Assembly (NCBI GenBank): GCA_046597185.1
Contig: JBKJLF010000902.1
Location: forward strand, 1-13,251
DNA from: CAMBDR01 sp046597185
Lineage (GTDB): Bacteria; Pseudomonadota; Gammaproteobacteria; Burkholderiales; Burkholderiaceae_D
Length of the DNA stretch: 13,251 nucleotides
Direction of reading: 5' to 3'
Shown here: positions 6,047 through 13,251 of the stretch, piece by piece
Position numbering within the stretch: the stretch's first letter is position 1
How the letters are laid out: every line of letters begins with the position of its first letter
Translations under genes and position numbers: made by a program
The notes under the pieces: generated by a model
The model's database searches: none
What the model was told of the DNA's origin: nothing
Seen by the model: the letters and a program-made list of their open reading frames with translations, nothing else

Positions 6047-6640
6047 ATGCGCGTGCCACTACGCTACCTACTTGTTATTTTTATCACCAGTTGGCTAAGC
6101 CTTGCCCAAGCCGCCAGCGACCCGACATTTCAGGTCAAAGTCAAACGCAGTGCAGGCAAAGTCATTATTGATATCAATATGCTGGTGGCCGTCCCACCCC
6201 AGTTGGCGTTTGATGTGATGACCGATTACAATCACATGAGTAGTTTTTTAAGCAATCTCAGCAGCAGCAAGATCACAAAAAAAGACGGTGACAAGCTCAT
6301 CGTGGCGCAGCAAGGTAAAGCGGCCAGCGGCCCGATCTCGTTTGCCTTTGAAACCGTGCGCGAGATTACGCTCACCGTGCCAAGCGATATCCATTCCAAA
6401 ATCATCGGCGGCAGCATCAAGCAGGGCGAATCCCACACCCACTTGAGAGCTGAAGAATCCGGCACCCGGCTCATCATCCATAGCGAAACCAGCGCACCAC
6501 CGATTATGCCGCCAATGCTGGGCGTGGCGTTTGTTGAAAGCCAGACACGCAAACAATATGGTTTATTACGCGATGAAATGTTAAAACGGCAACGCGCACT
6601 GAGCAAACCACCCGGCGAAACAAACAACAGCCACAATTAA
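6047..6640 (+). CDS. Secreted SRPBCC (START-like) fold protein
   Basis: The 197-residue protein starts with a classic signal peptide (Arg2, Arg6, a hydrophobic core, Ala-Gln-Ala near 20-22), so it is probably periplasmic. The rest matches the SRPBCC/polyketide-cyclase-like fold: an early strand, a Pro-Pro-Gln-Leu-Ala-Phe-Asp-Val-Met-Thr-Asp-Tyr segment leading into the first helix, successive strands, and a long basic C-terminal helix. Such proteins bind hydrophobic ligands in a deep cavity; the ligand here is unknown. The frame is open further upstream to 5846, but ATG 6047 gives the signal peptide and follows a TATAAT box at the right distance. The gene stops 62 bp before leuS, which has its own -10 box, so it may be a single-gene unit. 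The tail after about residue 180 is polar and probably disordered. Confidence 0.85.
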   Translation: MRVPLRYLLVIFITSWLSLAQAASDPTFQVKVKRSAGKVIIDINMLVAVPPQLAFDVMTDYNHMSSFLSNLSSSKITKKDGDKLIVAQQGKAASGPISFAFETVREITLTVPSDIHSKIIGGSIKQGESHTHLRAEESGTRLIIHSETSAPPIMPPMLGVAFVESQTRKQYGLLRDEMLKRQRALSKPPGETNNSHN

Positions 6641-6666
6641 CCAACATCGCCCCAAACCAGTATAAT
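6637..6666 (+). promoter_or_regulatory. leuS promoter
   Basis: TATAAT at 6661-6666 is a perfect -10 box, followed by GC. TTAACC (6637-6642) lies 18 bp upstream and overlaps the stop of the preceding gene, matching four of six -35 bases. The expected transcript start near 6673 gives a leader of about 30 bases with no attenuator or T-box. Confidence 0.65.
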
Positions 6667-6702
6667 GCTTGGTTCACGTTCTCACTCAACCTTGAACCCA
6701 TC

Positions 6703-9342
6703 ATGCAAGACAAATACAGCCCTGCCGACGTAGAAAAGTTAGCCCAAGACCATTGGAAAGCCACCCACGCCTATAAAGCGGTCGAACACGACCCGCGCTT
6801 CCCCAAAGGCAAGTTTTACGCCTGTTCCATGCTACCTTACCCATCAGGCAAGTTGCATATGGGCCATGTCCGCAATTACACCATCAATGATGTGATGTAT
6901 CGCTATCTGCGCATGAACGGCTACAACGTGCTCATGCCCATGGGTTGGGATGCGTTTGGCATGCCGGCCGAAAATGCGGCGATGGCCAACCAGGTGCCGC
7001 CCGCCCAATGGACTTATTCCAATATTGCGTACATGAAGCAACAAATGGAATCGATGGGTTTGGCCATCGATTGGTCACGCGAAATGGCCGCCTGCCGCCC
7101 GGAATACTACAAATGGAATCAATGGATGTTTTTGCAGATGCTGAAAAAAGGCATCATCTACCAAAAAACCGGCACCGTGAATTGGGACCCGATTGATCAA
7201 ACCGTGCTGGCCAACGAGCAAGTGGTCGATGGCAAAGGTTGGCGCTCGGGCGCGGTGATCGAAAAACGCGAAATCCCGATGTATTACGCTAAAATCACCG
7301 ATTACGCCGAAGAATTGCTGGAATACGTCAACCAACACTTGCCCGGCTGGCCCGAGCGGGTGCGCGTGATGCAGGCCAACTGGATCGGCAAATCGATCGG
7401 TGTGCGCTTTGCCTTTCCGCACCAAATCGCCAATGCCGATGGCAGTTTGATCGGTGATGGCAAACTGTGGGTCTTCACCACCCGTGCCGACACGGTGATG
7501 GGCGTTACCTTTTGCGCAGTCGCGCCAGAGCATCCACTGGCCTCCCACGCCGCCGCCAACAATCCGGAATTGGCCGCCTTTATTGCCCAATGCAAACAGG
7601 GCGGTGTGGCCGAAGCCGATATGGCCACCATGGAAAAGAAAGGCATGCCCACCGATTTATTCGTCACCCATCCATTAACGGGCGAATCGGTTGAAGTCTG
7701 GGTCGGCAATTACGTCTTAATGACCTATGGCGATGGTGCCGTGATGGGCGTACCCGCTCACGATGAGCGCGATTTTGCCTTCGCCAAGAAATATGACTTG
7801 CCTATTTTACAAGTGATTGATGTCAACGGCCAGGAATATTCGACCGACCATTGGCAGGAATGGTATGCCACACACGGGGTTTTGGTCGATTCCGGCAAAT
7901 ACAATGGCCTTGATTTTGACGCCGCCATCAACGCCATTGCCGCCGATATTGAAGCACTGGAATTGGGCAGCAAAAAAACCACCTTCCGCCTGCGCGACTG
8001 GGGTATTTCGCGCCAGCGCTACTGGGGTACGCCGATTCCCATCATCCATTGCGCCGCTTGCGGTGCCGTGCCCGTTCCGGAAAGCCAGTTGCCCGTGGTT
8101 TTGCCGGAAGATTGCGTACCCGATGGCACAGGCAATCCACTGAATAAACACGAAGCGTTTTTGCAATGCACTTGCCCCACTTGCGGCAAGCCAGCACGGC
8201 GCGAAACCGATACCATGGATACCTTTGTCGATTCATCTTGGTATTTCATGCGCTATTGCTCGCCCGGCACCACCAACACCATGGTCGATGAACGGCTGGA
8301 TTATTGGATGCCGATGGATCATTACATCGGTGGTATCGAGCATGCGGTGATGCATTTATTGTATGCGCGCTTTTGGACCAAGATCATGCGCGACTTTGGC
8401 ATGCTCAAATTTAACGAACCATTTACCAATTTGCTGTGCCAGGGTATGGTATTGAACGATACCTATTTCAAGGAAGAAGCCAGTGGCAAAAAAACCTGGA
8501 TTCCACCCGACGAAGTGAGCTTGCAATTGGACGACAAAGGCCGTCCGGTCGGTGCCACCCTGATCAGCGATGGCACGCCGGTGCAAATTGGCGGGGTGGA
8601 AAAAATGTCGAAGTCGAAACTAAACGGCATCGACCCACAAAGCCAAATCGACCAATTCGGGGCCGATACCGCGCGCCTGTTCACCATGTTCGCATCGCCC
8701 CCGGAACAAACCCTGGAATGGTCGGGCAGCGGTGTGGAAGGTGGGCAACGCTTCTTGCGCCGGGTATGGGCTTATGGCTACGCCCAATCGGGCAAAATCG
8801 TGGGCAACATCGGTGTTAATGCCACGCTCGCTGACTTAACGCCAGCCCAGCAAGCCTTGCGCCGCGAAATCCACAAAGTCTTGCAACAGGCTGATCACGA
8901 TTATCAACGCATTCAATACAATACCGTGGTCTCGGCCAGCATGAAAATGCTCAACGCACTGGAAAGCGCCAAGCTGGGCGAGAGCGCCGCCAGTTGCGCC
9001 GTGATCGCCGAATGCCTGTCGATTTTCTTGCGCGTGCTGTACCCGGTTACCCCGCATATTTGCTATGTGCTGTGGCAACAACTGGGTTACGAAGCGGTCC
9101 ATGGCGATTTGCTTAACGCCACCTGGCCGCAAGTGGACCCGAAAGCGCTGGAACAATCGGAAATCGAAATCATGATCCAGGTCAATGGTAAATTGCGCGG
9201 CAGCATTTTCATTGCCAAAGACGCCGACCGCGCCAGCGTGGAAGCGGCAGCTCTGGCCAATGAAACCGTGCAACGCTTTGTCGAAGGCACGCCCAAAAAA
9301 GTGATTGTGGTGCCGGGCAAGCTGGTTAACATCGTGGTATGA
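6703..9342 (+). CDS. leuS: Leucyl-tRNA synthetase
   Basis: This is a class Ia aminoacyl-tRNA synthetase that charges tRNA-Leu with leucine in the cytoplasm. The 879 residues are close to the 860 of E. coli LeuRS. The HIGH signature is His52-Met-Gly-His55 and the KMSKS loop is at 634-638, so both catalytic motifs are intact. The CP1 editing domain, which hydrolyses mischarged tRNA, covers roughly 225-420 and includes a Thr-rich stretch (Thr-Thr-Arg-Ala-Asp-Thr) near 262-267. A Cys-x-x-Cys zinc-ribbon-like insertion follows near 450-490, and the anticodon-binding and C-terminal domains complete the protein. Met1 is followed at once by the family's N-terminal pattern (Lys-Tyr-x-Pro); there is no strong Shine-Dalgarno. 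The stop overlaps the lptE start in ATGA, and the gene leads the operon from its own promoter. Confidence 0.99.
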   Translation: MQDKYSPADVEKLAQDHWKATHAYKAVEHDPRFPKGKFYACSMLPYPSGKLHMGHVRNYTINDVMYRYLRMNGYNVLMPMGWDAFGMPAENAAMANQVPPAQWTYSNIAYMKQQMESMGLAIDWSREMAACRPEYYKWNQWMFLQMLKKGIIYQKTGTVNWDPIDQTVLANEQVVDGKGWRSGAVIEKREIPMYYAKITDYAEELLEYVNQHLPGWPERVRVMQANWIGKSIGVRFAFPHQIANADGSLIGDGKLWVFTTRADTVMGVTFCAVAPEHPLASHAAANNPELAAFIAQCKQGGVAEADMATMEKKGMPTDLFVTHPLTGESVEVWVGNYVLMTYGDGAVMGVPAHDERDFAFAKKYDLPILQVIDVNGQEYSTDHWQEWYATHGVLVDSGKYNGLDFDAAINAIAADIEALELGSKKTTFRLRDWGISRQRYWGTPIPIIHCAACGAVPVPESQLPVVLPEDCVPDGTGNPLNKHEAFLQCTCPTCGKPARRETDTMDTFVDSSWYFMRYCSPGTTNTMVDERLDYWMPMDHYIGGIEHAVMHLLYARFWTKIMRDFGMLKFNEPFTNLLCQGMVLNDTYFKEEASGKKTWIPPDEVSLQLDDKGRPVGATLISDGTPVQIGGVEKMSKSKLNGIDPQSQIDQFGADTARLFTMFASPPEQTLEWSGSGVEGGQRFLRRVWAYGYAQSGKIVGNIGVNATLADLTPAQQALRREIHKVLQQADHDYQRIQYNTVVSASMKMLNALESAKLGESAASCAVIAECLSIFLRVLYPVTPHICYVLWQQLGYEAVHGDLLNATWPQVDPKALEQSEIEIMIQVNGKLRGSIFIAKDADRASVEAAALANETVQRFVEGTPKKVIVVPGKLVNIVV

Positions 9343-9890
9343 CGATGAACTTACGCATCCATCCGACTTGGCGGCAGACAATGCTGGCTATGCTGGCAGC
9401 CTTGGTCGCCCTGGCTACCTTAACGCTGGCGGGTTGCGGTTTTCATTTACGCGGCAACGGCCAACAATATGCGCTGCCGTTTAAAACCGTATTTTTGGGC
9501 GTGGCCAACAATTCGTCCTTGGGCATTGAATTGGCGCGCAATTTACGCGGCAATGGTGAAATCAAAATTCTGCACGAACGCAAAGATGCCCAGGCGATTA
9601 TTGAAGTGCTGTCCGAAAACCGCGACAAATCGATTTTATCGCTCAACTTCCAGGGCCGGGTGCGCGAATATAATTTAACTTACGCCTTGCGTTTTCAAGT
9701 CAAAGACGCAGCCGGGCACGAATTATTGGCCCCCAATGAAATTTTATTAAAGCGCACCATCAGCTTTAATGAATCGCAAGTGTTGGCCAAAGAATCGGAA
9801 GAAACCTTTCTCTATCGCGACATGCAAACCGACCTGGTGCAACAAATCATTCGACGCCTGGCGACCATCAAGCTTGAGCCCAAAGGATAG
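9339..9890 (+). CDS. lptE: LPS-assembly lipoprotein LptE
   Basis: This is the outer-membrane lipoprotein that plugs the LptD barrel and helps insert lipopolysaccharide into the outer leaflet. Its N-terminus is a lipoprotein signal peptide ending in Leu-Ala-Gly-Cys, with Cys33 as the lipidated residue, followed directly by Gly-Phe-His-Leu-Arg-Gly, the hallmark start of mature LptE (RlpB). The rest has the two-layer alpha/beta pattern with a long C-terminal helix, and 183 residues is usual. The ATG overlaps the leuS stop by four bases, indicating translational coupling; a second ATG two codons later is a possible start. holA follows after six bases. The leuS-lptE-holA order is conserved in many beta- and gammaproteobacteria. 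Confidence 0.96.
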   Translation: MTMNLRIHPTWRQTMLAMLAALVALATLTLAGCGFHLRGNGQQYALPFKTVFLGVANNSSLGIELARNLRGNGEIKILHERKDAQAIIEVLSENRDKSILSLNFQGRVREYNLTYALRFQVKDAAGHELLAPNEILLKRTISFNESQVLAKESEETFLYRDMQTDLVQQIIRRLATIKLEPKG

Positions 9891-9896
9891 GCCACC

Positions 9897-10931
9897 ATGC
9901 AACTGCGGCTGGATGCACTCGACGCTCACCTTGCCAAAAACTTGAGTGCGCTCTACGTTATTACTAGCGACGAGCCTTTGTTGGCGCTCGAAGCGGCCGA
10001 TAAAATCCGCCTGCGCGCGCGCCAGCAAGGCTTTACCGAGCGCACCGTATTGACGGTGGAACGTAGCTTCAAATGGGGTCAATTACTGGCAGAAAATCAA
10101 TCTCAATCGCTGTTCGGCGATAAAAAATTGATTGAATTGCGCATTCCAACCGGCAAACCCGGCAAAGACGGCGGGGCCGCCTTGCAAGAATACACAAAAC
10201 ACTTGAATGCCGACAACCTGACCCTGATCAGTTTACCCAAACTCGACTGGCAAACCCAAAAAGCAGCCTGGGTGGCTAGCTTGCAGCAAGGGGCGGTGTA
10301 CCTCGATATTGCCCCGGTCGAACGGGCGCAATTACCCGCGTGGATAGGTCAGCGCTTAAGTTTGCAACAACAAAGCGCCGAACGCGCCAGCCTCGACTTT
10401 ATTGCCGAACGGGTCGAAGGCAATTTGCTGGCCGCGCACCAGGAAATTCAAAAACTGGGCTTACTGCACCCGGCCGGGCCACTCAGTCAACAGCAAATCC
10501 AAGACGCGGTGATGAACGTGGCGCGCTACGATGTGTTCAAACTGAATGAAGCCATGCTCAGTGGCGACAGCCGGCGCTGGATACGCATGCTCACCGGTTT
10601 GCAAGGCGAAGGCGAAGCGCTGCCGCTGGTTTTGTGGGCGGTGGCAGAAGAAATCCGCACCCTGTTCAAGCTCAAAGCCGCCATCGAACAAGGCCGCCCA
10701 CTACCCGCTTTACTCAAAGAATACCGGATCTGGGGGCCGAAAGAAAAATGGATCGACCCGGCACTGCGCCGCCTGAGTTTGGCAGGATTGCAACAGGCCT
10801 TGCAACAAGCGGCGCAAGTGGATAAACTGATCAAAGGCTTACGCGTCAAGAGCATGACCGGCGATGGCTGGGAAGCCTTGATGCAACTGGGCTTATTGGT
10901 CTGTCTGGGTAATTCATCCAGGCGACCATAA
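9897..10931 (+). CDS. holA: DNA polymerase III subunit delta
   Basis: This is the clamp-loader subunit that opens the beta sliding clamp during chromosome replication. The 344 residues match the E. coli delta length. The N-terminal domain has the expected pattern: a Leu-Tyr-Val-Ile-x-x-x-Asp-Glu-Pro-Leu-Leu stretch near 19-30 (the clamp- and collar-side P-loop-like region without a working Walker A), a Ser-Leu-Phe-Gly-Asp-Lys-Lys segment near 73-79 that includes the beta-clamp-binding element, and the Glu-Gly-Asn-Leu-Leu-Ala-Ala-x-x-Glu-Ile segment near 172-182. The C-terminal collar domain is helical. AAGGA lies about nine bases before the ATG. The gene sits six bases after lptE and is followed by proA after a short gap, so it belongs to the leuS operon. 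Confidence 0.97.
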   Translation: MQLRLDALDAHLAKNLSALYVITSDEPLLALEAADKIRLRARQQGFTERTVLTVERSFKWGQLLAENQSQSLFGDKKLIELRIPTGKPGKDGGAALQEYTKHLNADNLTLISLPKLDWQTQKAAWVASLQQGAVYLDIAPVERAQLPAWIGQRLSLQQQSAERASLDFIAERVEGNLLAAHQEIQKLGLLHPAGPLSQQQIQDAVMNVARYDVFKLNEAMLSGDSRRWIRMLTGLQGEGEALPLVLWAVAEEIRTLFKLKAAIEQGRPLPALLKEYRIWGPKEKWIDPALRRLSLAGLQQALQQAAQVDKLIKGLRVKSMTGDGWEALMQLGLLVCLGNSSRRP

Positions 10932-10962
10932 GCCATTCACCCCCTACATTATTGTGATCATC

Positions 10963-12228
10963 ATGGACATTCCTTCTTACCTGCAAACTGTTGGACAACG
11001 CGCCCGGCGCGCCGCACGCTTGATGGCCGAAGCACCGAGCGCCATAAAAAACCGCGCCTTGCTTGAAATCGCGCAATTAATTGAGCAACAGCACGACGCC
11101 ATCTTTACCGCCAATCGAAAAGATTTGGCCACTGCCCGCGCCAACGGCTTGGCCGATGCCATGCTGGAGCGCTTGGCGCTCAACGAAAGAGCCTTGTTCA
11201 GAATGGTCGAGGGTTTGCAGCAAGTGGCTAAATTACCCGACCCGATTGGTGAAATCTCCAACCTTAAATTTCGCCCCACCGGCATTCAGGTCGGGCAAAT
11301 GCGGGTGCCGCTGGGCGTGATCGGCATTATTTACGAAGCCCGCCCGAATGTCACAGTCGATGCCGCTGGCCTATGCATTAAAAGCGGTAACGCCTGCATC
11401 TTGCGTGGCGGCTCGGAAGCCTTGCATTGCAATTTGGTGCTGGCCAAAATCGTGCAACAGGGCTTGCAAATCGCTGGCTTACCTTCCGATGCGGTACAAG
11501 TGATTGAAACGGCAGACCGCGCCGCCGTCGGCGCTTTAATCACCATGCCGGAATACGTCGATGTGATCGTGCCACGCGGCGGCAAGGGCTTGATTGAACG
11601 CCTGATCCGCGAATCCACGGTGCCCATGATCAAGCATCTGGATGGGATTTGCCATGTCTATATCGACGACCAGGCCGATATCGAAAAAGCCCTGGCCATT
11701 GCCTACAATGCCAAATGCCACCGTTACGGCACCTGCAATACCATGGAAACCCTGCTGGTTGCGCATGATATCGCCCCGAAAGTGTTGCCCGCCCTGGCCA
11801 AACTGTATGCCACGCAAAAAGTTGAATTACGCTGCGACCCCTTCGCCGCCACTATTTTGCAGCACTACCCGCATCTGGTTCTGGCCACCGAACAAGACTG
11901 GGCTACCGAATACCTGGCCCCGATTTTATCGATCAAGGTGGTGCCGGATATGGAGCAAGCGATTAACCATATCAATACCTGGTCTTCGCACCACACCGAT
12001 ACCATTGTCACGGAAAACTATAGCCGCGCCATGCGCTTTTTGCGCGTGGTCGATTCCGCCTCGGTCATGGTCAACGCATCTACTCGCTTTGCTGATGGCT
12101 TTGAATATGGCCTGGGGGCTGAAATTGGTATTTCCAACGACAAACTGCATGCACGCGGCCCGGTTGGCCTGGAAGGCTTAACATCGTTAAAATATATCGT
12201 ACTTGGCAACGGCGAAGTGCGACAATAA
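10963..12228 (+). CDS. proA: Gamma-glutamyl phosphate reductase
   Basis: This enzyme reduces gamma-glutamyl phosphate to glutamate semialdehyde with NADPH, the second step of proline synthesis in the cytoplasm. The 421 residues carry the aldehyde-dehydrogenase-like fold. Diagnostic segments are Tyr-Glu-Ala-Arg-Pro-Asn-Val-Thr near 123-130, an Arg-Gly-Gly near 148-150, and the catalytic Cys258 in Thr-Cys-Asn-Thr-Met-Glu-Thr. The Gly-Leu-Gly-Ala-Glu and Leu-His-Ala-Arg-Gly-Pro segments near the end are also typical. I chose ATG 10963 because Met-Asp-Ile matches betaproteobacterial ProA starts; GTG 10954 is in frame and would add three residues. Neither has a good Shine-Dalgarno. proB is not nearby; in this lineage it usually lies elsewhere. 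The gene starts 31 bases after holA and probably belongs to its operon. Confidence 0.98.
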   Translation: MDIPSYLQTVGQRARRAARLMAEAPSAIKNRALLEIAQLIEQQHDAIFTANRKDLATARANGLADAMLERLALNERALFRMVEGLQQVAKLPDPIGEISNLKFRPTGIQVGQMRVPLGVIGIIYEARPNVTVDAAGLCIKSGNACILRGGSEALHCNLVLAKIVQQGLQIAGLPSDAVQVIETADRAAVGALITMPEYVDVIVPRGGKGLIERLIRESTVPMIKHLDGICHVYIDDQADIEKALAIAYNAKCHRYGTCNTMETLLVAHDIAPKVLPALAKLYATQKVELRCDPFAATILQHYPHLVLATEQDWATEYLAPILSIKVVPDMEQAINHINTWSSHHTDTIVTENYSRAMRFLRVVDSASVMVNASTRFADGFEYGLGAEIGISNDKLHARGPVGLEGLTSLKYIVLGNGEVRQ

Positions 12229-12229
12229 G

Positions 12230-12269
12230 CAACCACAAGCAACTACAAGCAACTACAAACAACCACAAG
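12230..12269 (+). repeat. Four tandem copies of a 10-bp CA-rich unit between proA and hemJ
   Basis: The units are CAACCACAAG, CAACTACAAG, CAACTACAAA and CAACCACAAG, directly end to end, starting one base after the proA stop. Copies 1 and 4 are identical. As RNA the tract is almost free of G and U and would stay unstructured, so it would form an open stretch just before the hemJ ribosome-binding site. There is no sign of a terminator or promoter in it. Confidence 0.9.
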
Positions 12270-12291
12270 CCGCGCCAAAATGGGGGGAAGC

Positions 12292-12726
12292 ATGCTCTGG
12301 ATTAAAGCACTACATATTGTCTTCATCGCTTCATGGTTCGCGGGTTTGTTTTATTTACCGCGCATCTTCGTCAATTTGGCGATGGAAGACAAGCCCATCG
12401 TCATCGAGCGCTTATTGTTGATGGCGCGCAAGCTCTATCGCTTTACCACCCTGCTTTCCATGCCCGCCGTGGCCCTGGGTGTCTGGCTGGTGTTTGGCTA
12501 TGGCCTGGGCGCGGGTGACGCTGACCACAGGATTGCATGGTGGATGTGGGCCAAACTGTTCATCGTCGCCCTGACCTTGATTTACCATGTTCGTTGCGGC
12601 AAATTGCTCAAACAATTTGAACGGGGTGAATGCAAGCTAAGCCATCGCTGGTTTCGCTGGTGGAATGAAATCCCGGTATTTTTATTACTCGGCGCAGTGA
12701 TTTTGGTGGTGGTGCGGCCGTTTTAA
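12292..12726 (+). CDS. hemJ: HemJ-like (CopD/UPF0093) membrane protein, probable protoporphyrinogen IX oxidase
   Basis: The 144-residue protein has four hydrophobic segments, the size and topology of HemJ, which oxidises protoporphyrinogen IX to protoporphyrin IX in the inner membrane in bacteria lacking HemG/HemY. Key features are His8 in the first segment (Lys-Ala-Leu-His), Trp-Phe-Ala-Gly-Leu-Phe-Tyr-Leu-Pro-Arg after it, a Trp-Ala-Lys-Leu segment near 82-86, and the C-terminal Asn-Glu-Ile-Pro plus Ile-Leu-Val-Val-Val-Arg-Pro-Phe end, which closely follows the family pattern. The family is broad and some members are only called 'CopD', so the exact activity is inferred. ATG 12292 follows a GGGGGGA run; ATG 12280 in the same frame would add four residues but has no ribosome-binding site. 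It lies 63 bp after proA, beyond a tandem repeat. Confidence 0.86.
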   Translation: MLWIKALHIVFIASWFAGLFYLPRIFVNLAMEDKPIVIERLLLMARKLYRFTTLLSMPAVALGVWLVFGYGLGAGDADHRIAWWMWAKLFIVALTLIYHVRCGKLLKQFERGECKLSHRWFRWWNEIPVFLLLGAVILVVVRPF

Positions 12727-12787
12727 TACCATCTTCGCGCATGCAACTGCTGCTAGCGCGATGCTTCTTATCGAAAAAAGGTTCCCG

Positions 12788-13251
12788 ATGTCTTATTCTT
12801 ATTTTTGCCCCTGCCCACGAGGCATGGAAGCCGCGCTGGCCGAAGAAATGGGCGAAATCGCCCAAAGCAGCCGCACCCTCAAAGTGCATAACCAAGTACC
12901 GGGCGGCGTCCATTGCTCGGGCGATTTGATTGATGCGTATCGACTCAATCTCCACTCCCGTATCGCCTCGCGGGTTTTATTGCGTCTGACTCACAAATCA
13001 TATAAAAATGAAAATGATATCTATGATTTAACTTTGGAACAGCCTTTTGAAGATTGGTTTACCCCCGAACATACGATACGGGTTGATCTGACTGCCATCA
13101 AATCACCGCTAAAAAGTCTCGAATTTACGACACTCAAGATAAAAGATGCGGTCTGTGATCGCTTCCGTGATTTGGTGCAACGCCGCCCCTCGGTCAACAC
13201 ACAAAGCCCGGATATTCGCATCGCCGGCTTTTTGGATGCGCACAATTACAC
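12788..13251 (+). CDS. rlmL: THUMP-domain rRNA guanine-N2 methyltransferase RlmL, N-terminal part (cut by window)
   Basis: The visible 154 residues are the N-terminal ferredoxin-like and THUMP region of the RlmL/RlmKL group, which methylates G2445 of 23S rRNA using S-adenosylmethionine. The frame is open to the window edge; the catalytic SPOUT-less Rossmann domain lies beyond it. Matching points are the Cys-Pro-Arg-Gly-Met-Glu start (compare Ala-Arg-Gly-Leu-Glu in E. coli), Gly-Gly-Val-His-Cys-Ser-Gly-Asp near 39-46, Ser-Arg-Ile-Ala-Ser-Arg-Val-Leu near 57-64, Lys-Asp-Ala-Val-Cys-Asp near 119-124, and the Arg-Arg-Pro-Ser-Val-Asn and Pro-Asp-Ile-Arg segments near 132-147. AAAAAAGG lies about six bases before the ATG. 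The 61-base gap after hemJ holds only a weak 6-bp stem (TCGCGC 12735-12740 with GCGCGA 12756-12761) and no clear terminator or promoter. Confidence 0.9.
   Translation, partial: MSYSYFCPCPRGMEAALAEEMGEIAQSSRTLKVHNQVPGGVHCSGDLIDAYRLNLHSRIASRVLLRLTHKSYKNENDIYDLTLEQPFEDWFTPEHTIRVDLTAIKSPLKSLEFTTLKIKDAVCDRFRDLVQRRPSVNTQSPDIRIAGFLDAHNY

Noticed and set aside
6667..6702. Attenuator or T-box-like leader before leuS
   Set aside because: The leader is only about 30 bases, with no leucine-rich leader peptide and no stable hairpin.
7075..7590. 171-residue minus-strand open frame inside leuS
   Set aside because: Antisense to the CP1 region of leuS; Gly/His-rich shadow typical of the opposite strand of a high-usage gene.
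8836..9381. 181-residue minus-strand open frame across the leuS/lptE junction
   Set aside because: Antisense shadow with no start signal or family pattern.
11642..12181. 179-residue plus-strand open frame inside proA
   Set aside because: Frame-shifted reading of proA; Pro/Trp/Arg-rich and without a domain.
12735..12761. Possible terminator after hemJ
   Set aside because: Only a 6-bp stem with a 15-base loop and no T-run; too weak to list as a terminator.

Overview
The window looks like a chromosomal segment of a betaproteobacterium, most likely Burkholderiales and close to Oxalobacteraceae (Undibacterium/Herminiimonas/Janthinobacterium type). This is inferred from the protein families, from the gene order leuS-lptE-holA-proA-hemJ-rlmL, and from an EpsL/CAAX-protease pair typical of exosortase-linked exopolysaccharide loci. 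No database search was possible, so the placement is inference. Genes are tightly packed. There is no tRNA or rRNA, no CRISPR array, no transposase and no phage gene. No stretch without a gene exceeds about 180 bases.

The left part (1-5868) is transcribed right to left. In transcription order it holds: a 259-residue protein I do not recognise (5868-5089); a two-domain flavoenzyme of the 2-aminobenzoyl-CoA monooxygenase/reductase or salicylyl-CoA 5-hydroxylase type (4979-2853); an enoyl-CoA hydratase-family protein (2814-1960); a membrane CPBP (CAAX/Abi) protease (1891-1226); and an EpsL-like outer-membrane protein that overlaps the protease stop by four bases and runs off the left edge. The flavoenzyme and hydratase form one probable aromatic-CoA catabolic pair. 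The protease and EpsL form a second, translationally coupled pair probably linked to exopolysaccharide export and exosortase sorting.

A 178-bp divergent promoter region (5869-6046) separates this block from the right part, which reads left to right: a secreted SRPBCC-fold protein, leuS, lptE, holA, proA, hemJ, and the 5' part of the THUMP-domain rRNA methyltransferase gene rlmL. leuS has a clear -10 box. leuS and lptE overlap by four bases, and lptE-holA-proA follow closely, so these look like one housekeeping operon (leucyl-tRNA charging, LPS transport, the DNA clamp loader, proline synthesis).

The most unusual observation is in the flavoenzyme. The N-terminal FAD hydroxylase half looks intact, but the C-terminal Old Yellow Enzyme half carries several independent lesions: the catalytic Tyr is Cys, a flavin-contacting Arg is Leu, the active-site loop is shortened at a 9-bp tandem repeat, and the C-terminus is cut off in the FMN-phosphate region next to a 10-bp tandem repeat. 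This suggests a bifunctional enzyme losing or changing its reductase activity. I found no convincing entirely new multi-gene system; the remaining findings are smaller.
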